Source: JAVBOP01 sp031550405
GTDB lineage: Bacteria > Bacteroidota > Ignavibacteria > Kapaibacteriales > UBA2268
NCBI GenBank assembly: GCA_031550405.1
Contig: JAVBOP010000050.1
Location: 1 to 10,585 of the forward strand
Reading direction: 5' to 3'
Length of the DNA stretch: 10,585 nucleotides
Below the pieces are notes generated by a model. It was not told where the DNA came from. It worked only from the letters and a program-made list of their open reading frames with translations, and searched no databases. A program made the translations under genes and the position numbers. Numbering within the stretch: the stretch's first letter is position 1; every line of letters begins with the position of its first letter. This document shows positions 1 to 7,165 of the stretch, in pieces.

Positions 1-56
1 AGGCTATTATTTATCAGCACTTTATTTTTCTAACACATCTTTAGCAAAAGCATAAT

Positions 57-60
57 AGGA
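57..60 (+). promoter_or_regulatory. Possible ribosome binding site of the first gene
   Basis: AGGA lies six bases before the ATG at 67. It is a short Shine-Dalgarno-like match. Most other starts in this window have none, so it may be chance, but it supports the chosen start. Confidence 0.35.
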
Positions 61-66
61 ATAAAT

Positions 67-846
67 ATGAAAGCCACTTTTATTATATTCATTTTAATAA
101 CATTTACAAAAAATATATTTGCTGAAGAACAATGCAATATAACAGACCATTACAGTGATTTTATTAAAATTGAACGCCAAAACTACGATGGCAAAGAATA
201 TACAAGCGCTAAAATAGTCGAAGCCAATGAAAAAAATTGTTTTGCAGAATTAGTTAATAAAAATCAAGTATTTATGGATTATTTGCTATCTAATTTTATT
301 ATGGATAGTGTGCATTTTGCAAAATTGGAAGAAATATATGATACTGCAAACCTACAAACTGTGTTTATTAATTCTTTAAAAAACGATAGTTTATACAATT
401 ATATCATGTCGGAGCTTGTTGCTAAAACAATTAATAAAAAAATCATTAAAGACACTGTTTCTATGGAAAAATTGCTAAATTTTGCTGTAAAATTTTTTTA
501 TGTACTGAGAATAAATGAAGACGGAAATTATATTCTTAAATTTTGTTCAGGAATAAATGCGATAAATCAAACGGAAAAAAAACGACAGCCATATATAGAG
601 GCTTTTTGTTTTTCTGCTATTCTAAACCATTATGGTCATGAAAATGAATTTGATATTACGAATGAATTTGTTTCGGCGGCACAGGAATTATACAAATTAA
701 ATCTTGGAATTGATAGCAATGAACAGCTTTTAAGAGCTCAAGGAGCAATGTTTATGTTAATGCGAAACAATGATATTCTGAAAAATTTGCTGATAAATGA
801 ATATGAACATCGTAAAAATTATTTGCCATTTATTTTAATCTATTAA
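67..846 (+). CDS. Hypothetical exported protein
   Basis: I do not recognise this 259-residue protein. Residues 1-19 look like a Sec signal peptide: Lys2, then a hydrophobic stretch rich in Ile, Phe and Leu, then Asn-Ile-Phe-Ala, with likely cleavage after Ala19. No lipobox is seen; Cys23 comes after the predicted cleavage site and lacks the Leu-Ala/Gly context. The mature part is rich in Asn, Lys, Ile and Glu and appears mostly helical. It has four cysteines (23, 58, 160, 181), so two periplasmic disulfides are possible. There is no second membrane segment and no obvious catalytic motif. A sampled stretch is very AT-rich (13 G/C in positions 481-540). It stands alone on the plus strand, 158 bases ahead of the ABC-F gene. 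The ATG at 67 is preferred because the signal peptide begins there and AGGA lies upstream. It is probably a real gene, since its export signal is coherent and nothing competes on the other strand. Its function is unknown. Confidence 0.75.
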   Translation: MKATFIIFILITFTKNIFAEEQCNITDHYSDFIKIERQNYDGKEYTSAKIVEANEKNCFAELVNKNQVFMDYLLSNFIMDSVHFAKLEEIYDTANLQTVFINSLKNDSLYNYIMSELVAKTINKKIIKDTVSMEKLLNFAVKFFYVLRINEDGNYILKFCSGINAINQTEKKRQPYIEAFCFSAILNHYGHENEFDITNEFVSAAQELYKLNLGIDSNEQLLRAQGAMFMLMRNNDILKNLLINEYEHRKNYLPFILIY

Positions 847-887
847 CCAACAGCCATATAAATTATTTCTATCTTATTATTTATTCA

Positions 888-895
888 TATATTTG
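888..895 (+). promoter_or_regulatory. Candidate Bacteroidota-type -7 box for the ABC-F gene
   Basis: TATATTTG matches the TAnnTTTG -7 element recognised by the primary sigma factor of Bacteroidota. TTTC lies 18 bases upstream, an imperfect -33 element. It would give a leader of about 100 bases before the ATG at 1005. The spacer is extremely AT-rich, so a chance match is quite possible. Confidence 0.3.
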
Positions 896-1004
896 TAGAA
901 AATATTATCCATTTATTTTAAAAGTATTTTTTAGATATTATATTATAGTTCTATGAATTTTTTTTAATAAATTGCTTGATTTGCCATCTAAACACTTATG
1001 ATAT

Positions 1005-2882
1005 ATGAATATTCTATCTTGCTCAAACATATCTAAAACCTTTAACGATAAATTACTTTTCGATAAAATCTCTTTTGGCATGGAAGAAGGTGAAAAAGTA
1101 GGAATTATTGGGAAAAATGGTGCTGGAAAAACTACATTAATGAAAATTGTGGCTGGCATCGAAGCTCAAGATGAAGGAAATGCAACATTTAATAATAATG
1201 TGCGATTTGAATTTCTTGACCAATTACCCGATTTCACTTCTGATGATACTGCTCTTGATTATGTTTTATCCGCCAAACCCGAACTATTTTTCCTACTTGA
1301 AAAACAGCATTCACTTAGCAATTCACATAATCCTAATCCTGAGTTATTGCAAGAAGTTACGCATAAAATAGAAGAGCTTGATGGCTGGAATTATGAAAAT
1401 GAAGCTAAAAAAATATTAAGCCAATTAGGAGTTAATGAATATTATAAAAATGTAAATACGTTTTCTGGTGGTTTTAAAAAGCGGATTGCACTTGCAAAGG
1501 CGTTGATTTCCAAGCCAGAATTACTAATCCTTGATGAACCAACGAACCATCTTGATGCAGATTCTGTTCAGTGGCTGCAAGAAAAATTGCAAAATTCTTC
1601 AACAGCATTATTATTTGTAACGCATGATAGGTATTTTCTTGATGCAGTTGCAACTCGTATTGTTGAAATAGACCAGCAAAAAATCTTTAATTATTCAGGA
1701 AGCTATGAAGAATATTTAGAAAACAAAGAAGCTTTTTTGAAACAGCAAGAAGCTGAAAAAATACATACGCTTTCACGACTTCGCGTTGAACTTGCATGGC
1801 TGCAAAAAGGTGTTCAGGCACGGCGAACTAAGCCTAAAAGCCGTATTGATTGGGTTGCAGAACTTGCTAAGTCTATTAAAAAAAATGAAGATAAAAAGAT
1901 AAAAATTGAGCTTGGGAATAAATTTCTTGGCAGCCGCATTATTGAAGCACATAACATAAAAAAATCTATTGGCGGAAAATTACTATTCCAAGATTTTACA
2001 TATATAGCTAAGCCTAAAGATAGAATTGGTATTATTGGTCCAAATGGTTCGGGAAAATCGACTTTACTTTCGGTTCTTGCTGGAATACAATTGCCAGACA
2101 GCGGACGCATCGAAATTGGCGGTTCGGCAGAAATTGGATATTTCCATCAAGAAATAAAGGACTTAAAACCTACGCAATCACTTGCTGGTTCGCTCAAAGA
2201 AGTTGCAGAATATATTGATGTTGGAATTGGTCGCGATAGATATTTAACAACACGTGATTTGCTTGAACGCTTTGCTTTTCCTCGTTCGCAACATGCTTCG
2301 TTGGTTTCGACTTTGTCTGGTGGTGAAAAGCGCCGCTTGGCATTATGCCGCGTGCTTATGGCAAATCCTAATGTTTTGCTTTTAGATGAGCCAACTAACG
2401 ATTTTGATTTGCAGACGCTTGCAGCTTTAGAGGAATATCTTGATGATTTTTTAGGCGTAATTCTAATTGTTTCGCACGATAGAGCCTTTCTTGATAGAAC
2501 GGTTGAATTTATTTGGTCTTTTGATGGCGAAGGAAATATAAAAGAGTATCCAGGCAATTATTCGAATTATTTAGAAAAAAAAGAAAGTGAAAAGCGCAAT
2601 AAAACTGCAATAATAAAAGAAAATAAAGAAAAGCCAAAAACAAATACAAATAACAGTAAGAAAAAATTATCATATATGGAGCAGCGGGAATTTGATAATT
2701 TAGAAAAAACGATACCAGAAATGGAAACAAAAAAGGCTGAAATAGAAAAATTATTAAACTCAATAGATGTCGCTAACTATAAAGAGATAGAAAGAATTAG
2801 CGTTGAATTAAGTGAATTAAACAACTCCATAGACGAAGCAACAATGCGCTGGCTGGAATTATCTGCCCTAGTTCCGATTTAA
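1005..2882 (+). CDS. uup: ABC-F family ATPase, Uup type
   Basis: This 625-residue soluble ABC-F protein has two ATPase domains and no membrane segments. ABC-F proteins act on the ribosome near the E site; Uup is also linked to transposon precise excision and to helping stalled or immature ribosomes. Domain 1 has Walker A GKNGAGKT (36-43), signature SGGFKKR (154-160), Walker B LLILDEPTNHLD (173-184) and switch His in THDR (206-209). An arm/linker at about 235-300 contains a basic segment (LQKGVQARRTKPKSR, 266-280) typical of Uup. Domain 2 has Walker A GPNGSGKS (345-352), signature LSGGEKRR (437-444), Walker B LLLDEPTNDFD (458-468) and SHDR (490-493). A Lys-rich linker then leads to a coiled-coil tail (about 555-620), which separates Uup from the shorter EttA. 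Both catalytic Glu residues are present, so it should be active. Length is close to E. coli Uup (about 635). The ATG at 1005 leaves the normal short lead-in to the first strand. It ends 21 bases from the convergent tsaC. Confidence 0.9.
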   Translation: MNILSCSNISKTFNDKLLFDKISFGMEEGEKVGIIGKNGAGKTTLMKIVAGIEAQDEGNATFNNNVRFEFLDQLPDFTSDDTALDYVLSAKPELFFLLEKQHSLSNSHNPNPELLQEVTHKIEELDGWNYENEAKKILSQLGVNEYYKNVNTFSGGFKKRIALAKALISKPELLILDEPTNHLDADSVQWLQEKLQNSSTALLFVTHDRYFLDAVATRIVEIDQQKIFNYSGSYEEYLENKEAFLKQQEAEKIHTLSRLRVELAWLQKGVQARRTKPKSRIDWVAELAKSIKKNEDKKIKIELGNKFLGSRIIEAHNIKKSIGGKLLFQDFTYIAKPKDRIGIIGPNGSGKSTLLSVLAGIQLPDSGRIEIGGSAEIGYFHQEIKDLKPTQSLAGSLKEVAEYIDVGIGRDRYLTTRDLLERFAFPRSQHASLVSTLSGGEKRRLALCRVLMANPNVLLLDEPTNDFDLQTLAALEEYLDDFLGVILIVSHDRAFLDRTVEFIWSFDGEGNIKEYPGNYSNYLEKKESEKRNKTAIIKENKEKPKTNTNNSKKKLSYMEQREFDNLEKTIPEMETKKAEIEKLLNSIDVANYKEIERISVELSELNNSIDEATMRWLELSALVPI

Positions 2883-2903
2883 TCTTACAGTATCGAAGTT
2901 CTG

Positions 2904-3545
2904 TTAACACATTTTTTGTGTATTTGTGTGAATAGAGCGCAAATTGATTTTGAGTGCTCCTTGTCGTAAAATTGAAGGAGTGCCAATTAGGCTTATGATT
3001 GTGGATTCTATTTTGTGTTCACACTCGCCGCCGTCTATAATGGCATCTATTTTCCCATATAATTCGCTTTTGACCTGTTCAGCATTTGTGGGAGATGCGT
3101 GCCCGGATATGTTAGCAGAAGTAGCGGCGAGCGGCACATTGCATATATTTGTAAACTGTTGATATATAAGATTGTTAGGAAAACGTATAGCTATTGTATT
3201 TGTTCCTGATGTAACGATTTGAGGAATGTTTTTTCTGGCTTTCACTATCAATGTGAGTGGACCGGGCAGAAAATTTGCTGCCAATTCATAAAATATATCC
3301 GGCAGCTCTTCAGCCAGCAAAGCGGCTTGTTTTAAGGAAGACAAGTGGGCGGATAACGGCTTGTCAAATCTTCGATTTTTTATCTCATATATTGAATTGG
3401 CAGCTTGTTTATTGAAAATATTGCAGCCCAAACCATATACTGTATCGGTTGGAAATGCAACGATACCGCCATTAGAAATAATATTTGCAGCTTTGGTTAA
3501 ATCTGTTTTTATATTTTTAAGCAACAGCGTATTAATATTTGCCAT
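2904..3545 (-). CDS. tsaC: L-threonylcarbamoyladenylate synthase (TsaC/Sua5 family, YrdC domain)
   Basis: The enzyme makes threonylcarbamoyl-AMP from threonine, bicarbonate and ATP, the first step of the t6A37 modification of tRNAs that read ANN codons. The 213 residues form one YrdC domain. Visible motifs are PTDTVYGLG (32-40), the KNRRFDKPLS segment (about 56-65, with the KxR and KPLS residues that bind nucleotide and threonine), FLPGPLTLIVKA, SANISGHASPTNAEQV in the second half, and ESTII with ILRQGA near the end. There is no C-terminal Sua5 domain, so this is the short TsaC/YwlC-like form. The ATG at 3545 gives a normal N-terminus; no Shine-Dalgarno is visible. It is the last gene of a minus-strand run, 46 bases after the TPR gene, and shares that run with tsaB, which acts in the next step of the pathway. 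The enzymatic assignment is firm; TsaC versus Sua5 naming is a matter of domain length. Confidence 0.93.
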   Translation of the reverse strand: MANINTLLLKNIKTDLTKAANIISNGGIVAFPTDTVYGLGCNIFNKQAANSIYEIKNRRFDKPLSAHLSSLKQAALLAEELPDIFYELAANFLPGPLTLIVKARKNIPQIVTSGTNTIAIRFPNNLIYQQFTNICNVPLAATSANISGHASPTNAEQVKSELYGKIDAIIDGGECEHKIESTIISLIGTPSILRQGALKINLRSIHTNTQKMC

Positions 3546-3591
3546 TATATAGAATTTCGATTATAATAATGAATTTTTTTTAATAATTCTG

Positions 3592-4914
3592 TTATTGCTC
3601 AGGTTCATTTATTTTTAATGAATAAGCTAAATATTCAAGTACTTTTTCATATCTTACAGCTTCTGAAGCCGGAACCCATAAATTTAATTTTATCAAATTC
3701 CCAGAAGTCGTTACAGCGTAATATTCAATTCCAAATCGTTCTTCGTCCGCCTCTGTTTTTTGGTAAGTAACACTTACAATGCCTTGCTTGTATTTTGCAT
3801 TTGGGTTTAACATTTTTTTTAAATATACTTTGTACGAGGCATAATTCGCTGTTTGCTCTGCTTGAGTTCGCAAATGGTAACTCTCAATAGTATCACGACG
3901 TTGCATAGCGTCAGTGATTTCCGGAAATATATTTTTTATGAGAACAAATTCACCGCCGAATCCATAATTCAGCGAATAATCAGAAACAACATTATCATAC
4001 GCAGGATTGAAAAATAAAATAGTTGCTGTATCTTTGCCTTCTTGAGCAAAAGCACGCCAACCCTCTGGAATATCAAAAGTTATATATTCATCTGCTGAAG
4101 ATATTGTTTTATATTGCAACGAATTTATCTGAACGCTGGATTTTTCCTTTACCACTTTGATTGCCTCCATATCAGCCTCAGATTCTTCCGCCATTTCCAG
4201 TTCGTTATAGCAAAGCATTCTGTTGTTCAGTGCGTTCAAATCCTCCGGCGCTATTTTCAAAACTTTGGAATAATTTTCAACTGCCTTGTCATAATTTTTG
4301 GTAAAATAGTATGAATTAGCAAGAGTTTGCAATAACGCTAAATCATCTTTAATTTCTTTTGACGCAATTTCGAGATATTTTATAGCTTCGTCAATCTCGC
4401 CAGTGTGATAACAGATTTGCCCTAAAATATTATAAACTTGCGAATTTTTTGGCATTCCTTTTTTTGCTACAAGCAAATCTTTTTTGGCAAGCGTGTATTT
4501 TTCCTGCTTGAAATATGTTCTCCCGCGACCAAGATAAGCTTCATAAAAATTTTGACTTAATTTAATGGCTTTGTTATAGTTGGAAATCGCACTATCAAGT
4601 TTTGTCATATTTTCATATACAAAGCCTTGAAGATTATACGCCTCGGGACTGCTTTTTTTGAGCTTAATAAATTCCTGTATATTAACGTTTGCTAAATCCA
4701 ACCTGCCGATATTTAAATAACATATAGAAATATTGTAAAGGACATATTCATTCTTCGGCTCTATTTTTTGAGCTTGTTCTAATACATCCGCTGCATTTTT
4801 GTAATCCTGTTGAAGCATTAAATTACCTGCTTCCTGCATCAAATTGTCAAAATTTTGTGCCGCAGCAATATGATTTGCAATCAAAAATAATAATATTATT
4901 AATATTGTTTTCAT
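3592..4914 (-). CDS. Secreted tetratricopeptide-repeat protein with an unassigned C-terminal domain
   Basis: This 440-residue protein starts with a clear signal peptide (MKTILIILLFLIANHIAAAQ, cleavage probably before or at Gln20), so it should act in the periplasm or at the outer membrane. About seven TPR units follow, roughly 22-54, 55-88, 91-122, 124-155, 157-188, 191-222 and 225-258, with typical small residues at turns and aromatic residues in helix A. Such an array is a protein-binding scaffold. Residues 265-440 are not TPR. They contain YITFDIPEGWRAF (277-289), many beta-prone stretches and aromatic residues, faintly like the PsbP/Mog1 fold seen in some exported proteins; this is a weak guess. 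The ATG directly follows the tsaB TAA with no base between, so translation is probably coupled. tsaC follows after 46 bases. No enzymatic motif is seen, and a link to t6A synthesis is unlikely because of the export signal. Confidence 0.85.
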   Translation of the reverse strand: MKTILIILLFLIANHIAAAQNFDNLMQEAGNLMLQQDYKNAADVLEQAQKIEPKNEYVLYNISICYLNIGRLDLANVNIQEFIKLKKSSPEAYNLQGFVYENMTKLDSAISNYNKAIKLSQNFYEAYLGRGRTYFKQEKYTLAKKDLLVAKKGMPKNSQVYNILGQICYHTGEIDEAIKYLEIASKEIKDDLALLQTLANSYYFTKNYDKAVENYSKVLKIAPEDLNALNNRMLCYNELEMAEESEADMEAIKVVKEKSSVQINSLQYKTISSADEYITFDIPEGWRAFAQEGKDTATILFFNPAYDNVVSDYSLNYGFGGEFVLIKNIFPEITDAMQRRDTIESYHLRTQAEQTANYASYKVYLKKMLNPNAKYKQGIVSVTYQKTEADEERFGIEYYAVTTSGNLIKLNLWVPASEAVRYEKVLEYLAYSLKINEPEQ

Positions 4915-5583
4915 TTATTTTGTCTGATTAGGTTTAGGTATAAATTCTTGAATATATAAAGGAACAATATCTTCTGAATTTGTAAAATCATTGTTTTTAT
5001 AGAGATTATAGCCATATTCTGCTATCATCGAAGCTGATATTTGTGAATTTTTTTTCATTTTTAATCCACATTTTAAATCAATCGCTTGATTGGAAGCGAT
5101 TACAATATTTTGCTGAAAATATTTCGCATTGATTGCATCATAATCCGCAAAAATAATATCAGACAGCGCTTCGCCCTGCGCATTGAATTCCTGACAATAT
5201 AACAAATTTGCATGAGACGGTATCGCTGCGACGATGCGATAGTCGTCCAGCAATCCGGCAATATGCAGTGCAGTGTTATGCGCCATCGCCGCCAAAGTAG
5301 GCACAGCAACAAGTTTGGGCTGATTGTCGATTGTCATTCCTTTGGCAATTGCCATTCCAATCCGCAAACCTGTAAAGGAACCAGGTCCAATAGATATGGC
5401 TATAGCCGCCAAATCTATTGCAGTAATCTCATTGTCATTCAATATGCGGCGACAAAATTCCGCTGCGAACCTGTCATGCCTGTTTCCTTCGTAAGTGCTA
5501 TATTCAGCTTGAATTACGTTATTGCTGCTTAAGGCAACACTGCATGTTTTCCCTGTCGTTTCAATTGCCAGTATATGAACCAT
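4915..5583 (-). CDS. tsaB: tRNA threonylcarbamoyladenosine biosynthesis protein TsaB
   Basis: TsaB is the partner of TsaD in the bacterial TsaBDE complex, which transfers the threonylcarbamoyl group made by TsaC onto A37 of tRNA. It has the actin-like ASKHA fold but no catalytic site of its own. The 222 residues match the usual size. Diagnostic stretches are the start MVHILAIETTGKTCSVAL (1-18), the segment YEGNRHDRFA (31-40) where family members have the HSE-like motif, and SIGPGSFTGLRIGMAIAKGM (64-83), the family hallmark, followed by VAVPTLAAMA. TsaD is longer and carries the HxxxH metal site, which is absent, so this is TsaB and not TsaD. The ATG at 5583 fits family N-termini exactly. Its stop touches the start of the TPR gene, and a BatD-like gene ends 55 bases upstream. 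tsaD and tsaE are not in the window. Confidence 0.93.
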   Translation of the reverse strand: MVHILAIETTGKTCSVALSSNNVIQAEYSTYEGNRHDRFAAEFCRRILNDNEITAIDLAAIAISIGPGSFTGLRIGMAIAKGMTIDNQPKLVAVPTLAAMAHNTALHIAGLLDDYRIVAAIPSHANLLYCQEFNAQGEALSDIIFADYDAINAKYFQQNIVIASNQAIDLKCGLKMKKNSQISASMIAEYGYNLYKNNDFTNSEDIVPLYIQEFIPKPNQTK

Positions 5584-5600
5584 TTGTTTAAGGTAAAATT

Positions 5601-5614
5601 TTATGATATCATAA
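5601..5614. repeat. 14-bp perfect palindrome upstream of tsaB
   Basis: TTATGATATCATAA reads the same on both strands. It lies 17 bases before the tsaB start, in the 55-base gap after the BatD-like gene. A second palindrome, AATTCGAATT, lies at 5617-5626. These could be a regulator binding site or a processing hairpin. In AT-rich DNA chance is also plausible. Confidence 0.4.
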
Positions 5615-5638
5615 GAAATTCGAATTATTTACTTGTTT

Positions 5639-7045
5639 TTACAAACAGCTTTCTAATTCGTATAAATATTTTTTTATAAAGTCGAGCAATTTTTCTCTAT
5701 CAATATTCGATTGTTTTGATGAAAACCGCATTTCTTCTATTTTTTGATTAATAAGCAAATAATCTTGAGATAATTTTCTATAAACACCTTTTTTTTCAAG
5801 GAGTTGAATCATTTCGTCAGCAGTGAATTTATCTGGTTCAATTTTAAATACATCTTTTATGAAAGCATCAATTCCCAATGATAATTCTTTTAGAAATATA
5901 TCAATATTTTTATCAATCGCTAAGCGAGTATTTGATAAATATTTATTTACTAAATCGTGTTTGTTGTCAATAATTTTTGATTTGCAAGGATTTAATTTAT
6001 TCTTTTTCTTATAAAAATATAGCAAGAATGCAATAAGAGTAACAACACCGATAAAGATAAGTACTAAAATTATTTTTAATATATTGAAATTGTTTGACCT
6101 GTTTTCCAATTTAACGTTTTCATCAGTATAAAAAATAGGAATCGACTCTGTAGATAAGAGATAATATTCTTTGTAAGTAGGTGAAAAACAAAGAACTTCT
6201 ATTGGCTCAACCATATATTCGCCCACCATCGATGAAATTATATTTATCTCATAATCTTTTTTGCTAATAATTTCATTATTTTGAAATTCAAAAGTGTCTT
6301 TCACAGGATAAATATTTAACTTAAGTTCATTATTTTTACTGATATCAGGCACAAAAGGAGAGCCAAGATAACCAACTCCTGTAATACTTATATTCAGTAC
6401 AATATGCTCATTGGGATGAGCGGTAATTTTATTTATAATGTGATTAATTTCAAAATCGCCGACAAAATTACATTTTTGGAGATTATGAGGTAAGTCATTT
6501 ATTTTTAAGGCTATTGTATTTGAAATTGCGGAATATTCAATATCAATGGAATCGTTGAAATATTGGTTTTTATTTTGTTGAAATTTTTTATCCAATGGAA
6601 TCCGAAGCCCAAAATCGAACTCAATACTACCTGCTTTTGTCGAAGTTGGCTTTTGTGGAATAAGCAAAAATCTATGCAATAGTGATTTTTTAAAAATTAT
6701 TTCATCAATTATTGTATCGGTATATTTTAATTCTCCGATATTTAATTCCTGATATTTCATTGATTGGAATTTTGGCAACTCTGTTATTTGCATACTTGTT
6801 ATGGCGATATTTGGATTTACTATCAAATAATAATCCGCAATCAATGCCTCACCGACATACACCTCACTTTTACTTGTCTCAAGCGAGAGCATGATATTAT
6901 TTTTCGCAATTTCCAATGCCATCTGCCTAATCTCATTTTGGCTTTGAGAAGATGCCTTTGAAACGGCGAAAAATAAATAACAAATAGTAAATAATATTTT
7001 ATATAACACAGCAATATACAGAGAAAATATGTGTATTTTTAACAA
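5639..7045 (-). CDS. BatD-like membrane-anchored envelope protein
   Basis: The protein resembles BatD, a Bacteroidota and spirochaete protein usually encoded with MoxR ATPases and the VWA proteins BatA and BatB and linked to aerotolerance or envelope stress. An export signal lies at the start (hydrophobic about 8-28, then SKASSQSQ). A long extracytoplasmic beta-rich part follows, including SLETSKSEVYVGEALIADYY (54-73), which matches the BatD opening strand pattern, a LLIPQKP segment (127-133), and ITGVGYLGSPFVPDI (221-235) at the place of the family's G-x-G-N-L motif. One membrane helix spans about 322-345, followed by basic residues. A helical cytoplasmic tail ends with EEMRFSS (437-443), as in BatD tails. 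The 7045 start is TTG. A GTG at 7007-7009 (codon 13) would give a tidier signal peptide and is an equally good start; no ATG lies before codon 42. No batA, batB, batC, batE or moxR gene is nearby. A sampled stretch is AT-rich (15 G/C in 6001-6060). The family call is fairly sure, the role is inferred. Confidence 0.75.
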   Translation of the reverse strand: MLKIHIFSLYIAVLYKILFTICYLFFAVSKASSQSQNEIRQMALEIAKNNIMLSLETSKSEVYVGEALIADYYLIVNPNIAITSMQITELPKFQSMKYQELNIGELKYTDTIIDEIIFKKSLLHRFLLIPQKPTSTKAGSIEFDFGLRIPLDKKFQQNKNQYFNDSIDIEYSAISNTIALKINDLPHNLQKCNFVGDFEINHIINKITAHPNEHIVLNISITGVGYLGSPFVPDISKNNELKLNIYPVKDTFEFQNNEIISKKDYEINIISSMVGEYMVEPIEVLCFSPTYKEYYLLSTESIPIFYTDENVKLENRSNNFNILKIILVLIFIGVVTLIAFLLYFYKKKNKLNPCKSKIIDNKHDLVNKYLSNTRLAIDKNIDIFLKELSLGIDAFIKDVFKIEPDKFTADEMIQLLEKKGVYRKLSQDYLLINQKIEEMRFSSKQSNIDREKLLDFIKKYLYELESCL

Positions 7046-7096
7046 AAATATAAAAAAAATTGGTTTTGTGTATGCAATTTGTTTTGAGCAAACCTC

Positions 7097-7140
7097 AAAA
7101 AAAAACTTTATCGTACCAATTTCTTGAATACGATAAAGTT
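7097..7140 (-). terminator. Intrinsic terminator downstream of the response regulator gene
   Basis: A perfect 12-bp inverted repeat (AACTTTATCGTA at 7104-7115 and TACGATAAAGTT at 7129-7140) encloses a 13-base loop. Read on the minus strand, the stem runs straight into a T-tract (A run at 7097-7105 on the plus strand). It starts 26 bases after the stop of the regulator gene. There is no T-tract on the plus side, so it acts in one direction. It separates the regulator from the BatD-like gene downstream. Confidence 0.85.
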
Positions 7141-7165
7141 CGGGATGTTATCATGTTAACAAAAA

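Noticed and set aside
1..66. End of a gene from outside the window
   Set aside because: Too short and too AT-rich to support any coding call; no recognisable peptide.
899..935. Weak A/T hairpin after the first gene as its terminator
   Set aside because: About six A-T pairs with a long loop; not stable enough and typical of AT-rich spacer.
154..1485. First ABC signature SGGFKKR of the ABC-F protein as a degenerate, inactive site
   Set aside because: ABC-F proteins commonly vary after SGG in domain 1, and Walker A, Walker B, the catalytic Glu and the switch His are all intact.
2907..2921. Hairpin ACACA/TGTGT as a terminator between the convergent ABC-F and tsaC genes
   Set aside because: Only five base pairs, lies inside the tsaC end and has no T-tract after it on either strand.
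5212..5532. Plus-strand frame of about 106 codons opposite tsaB
   Set aside because: It lies wholly within a confidently identified gene, has Cys/Arg/Ser-rich low-quality composition and no recognisable domain.
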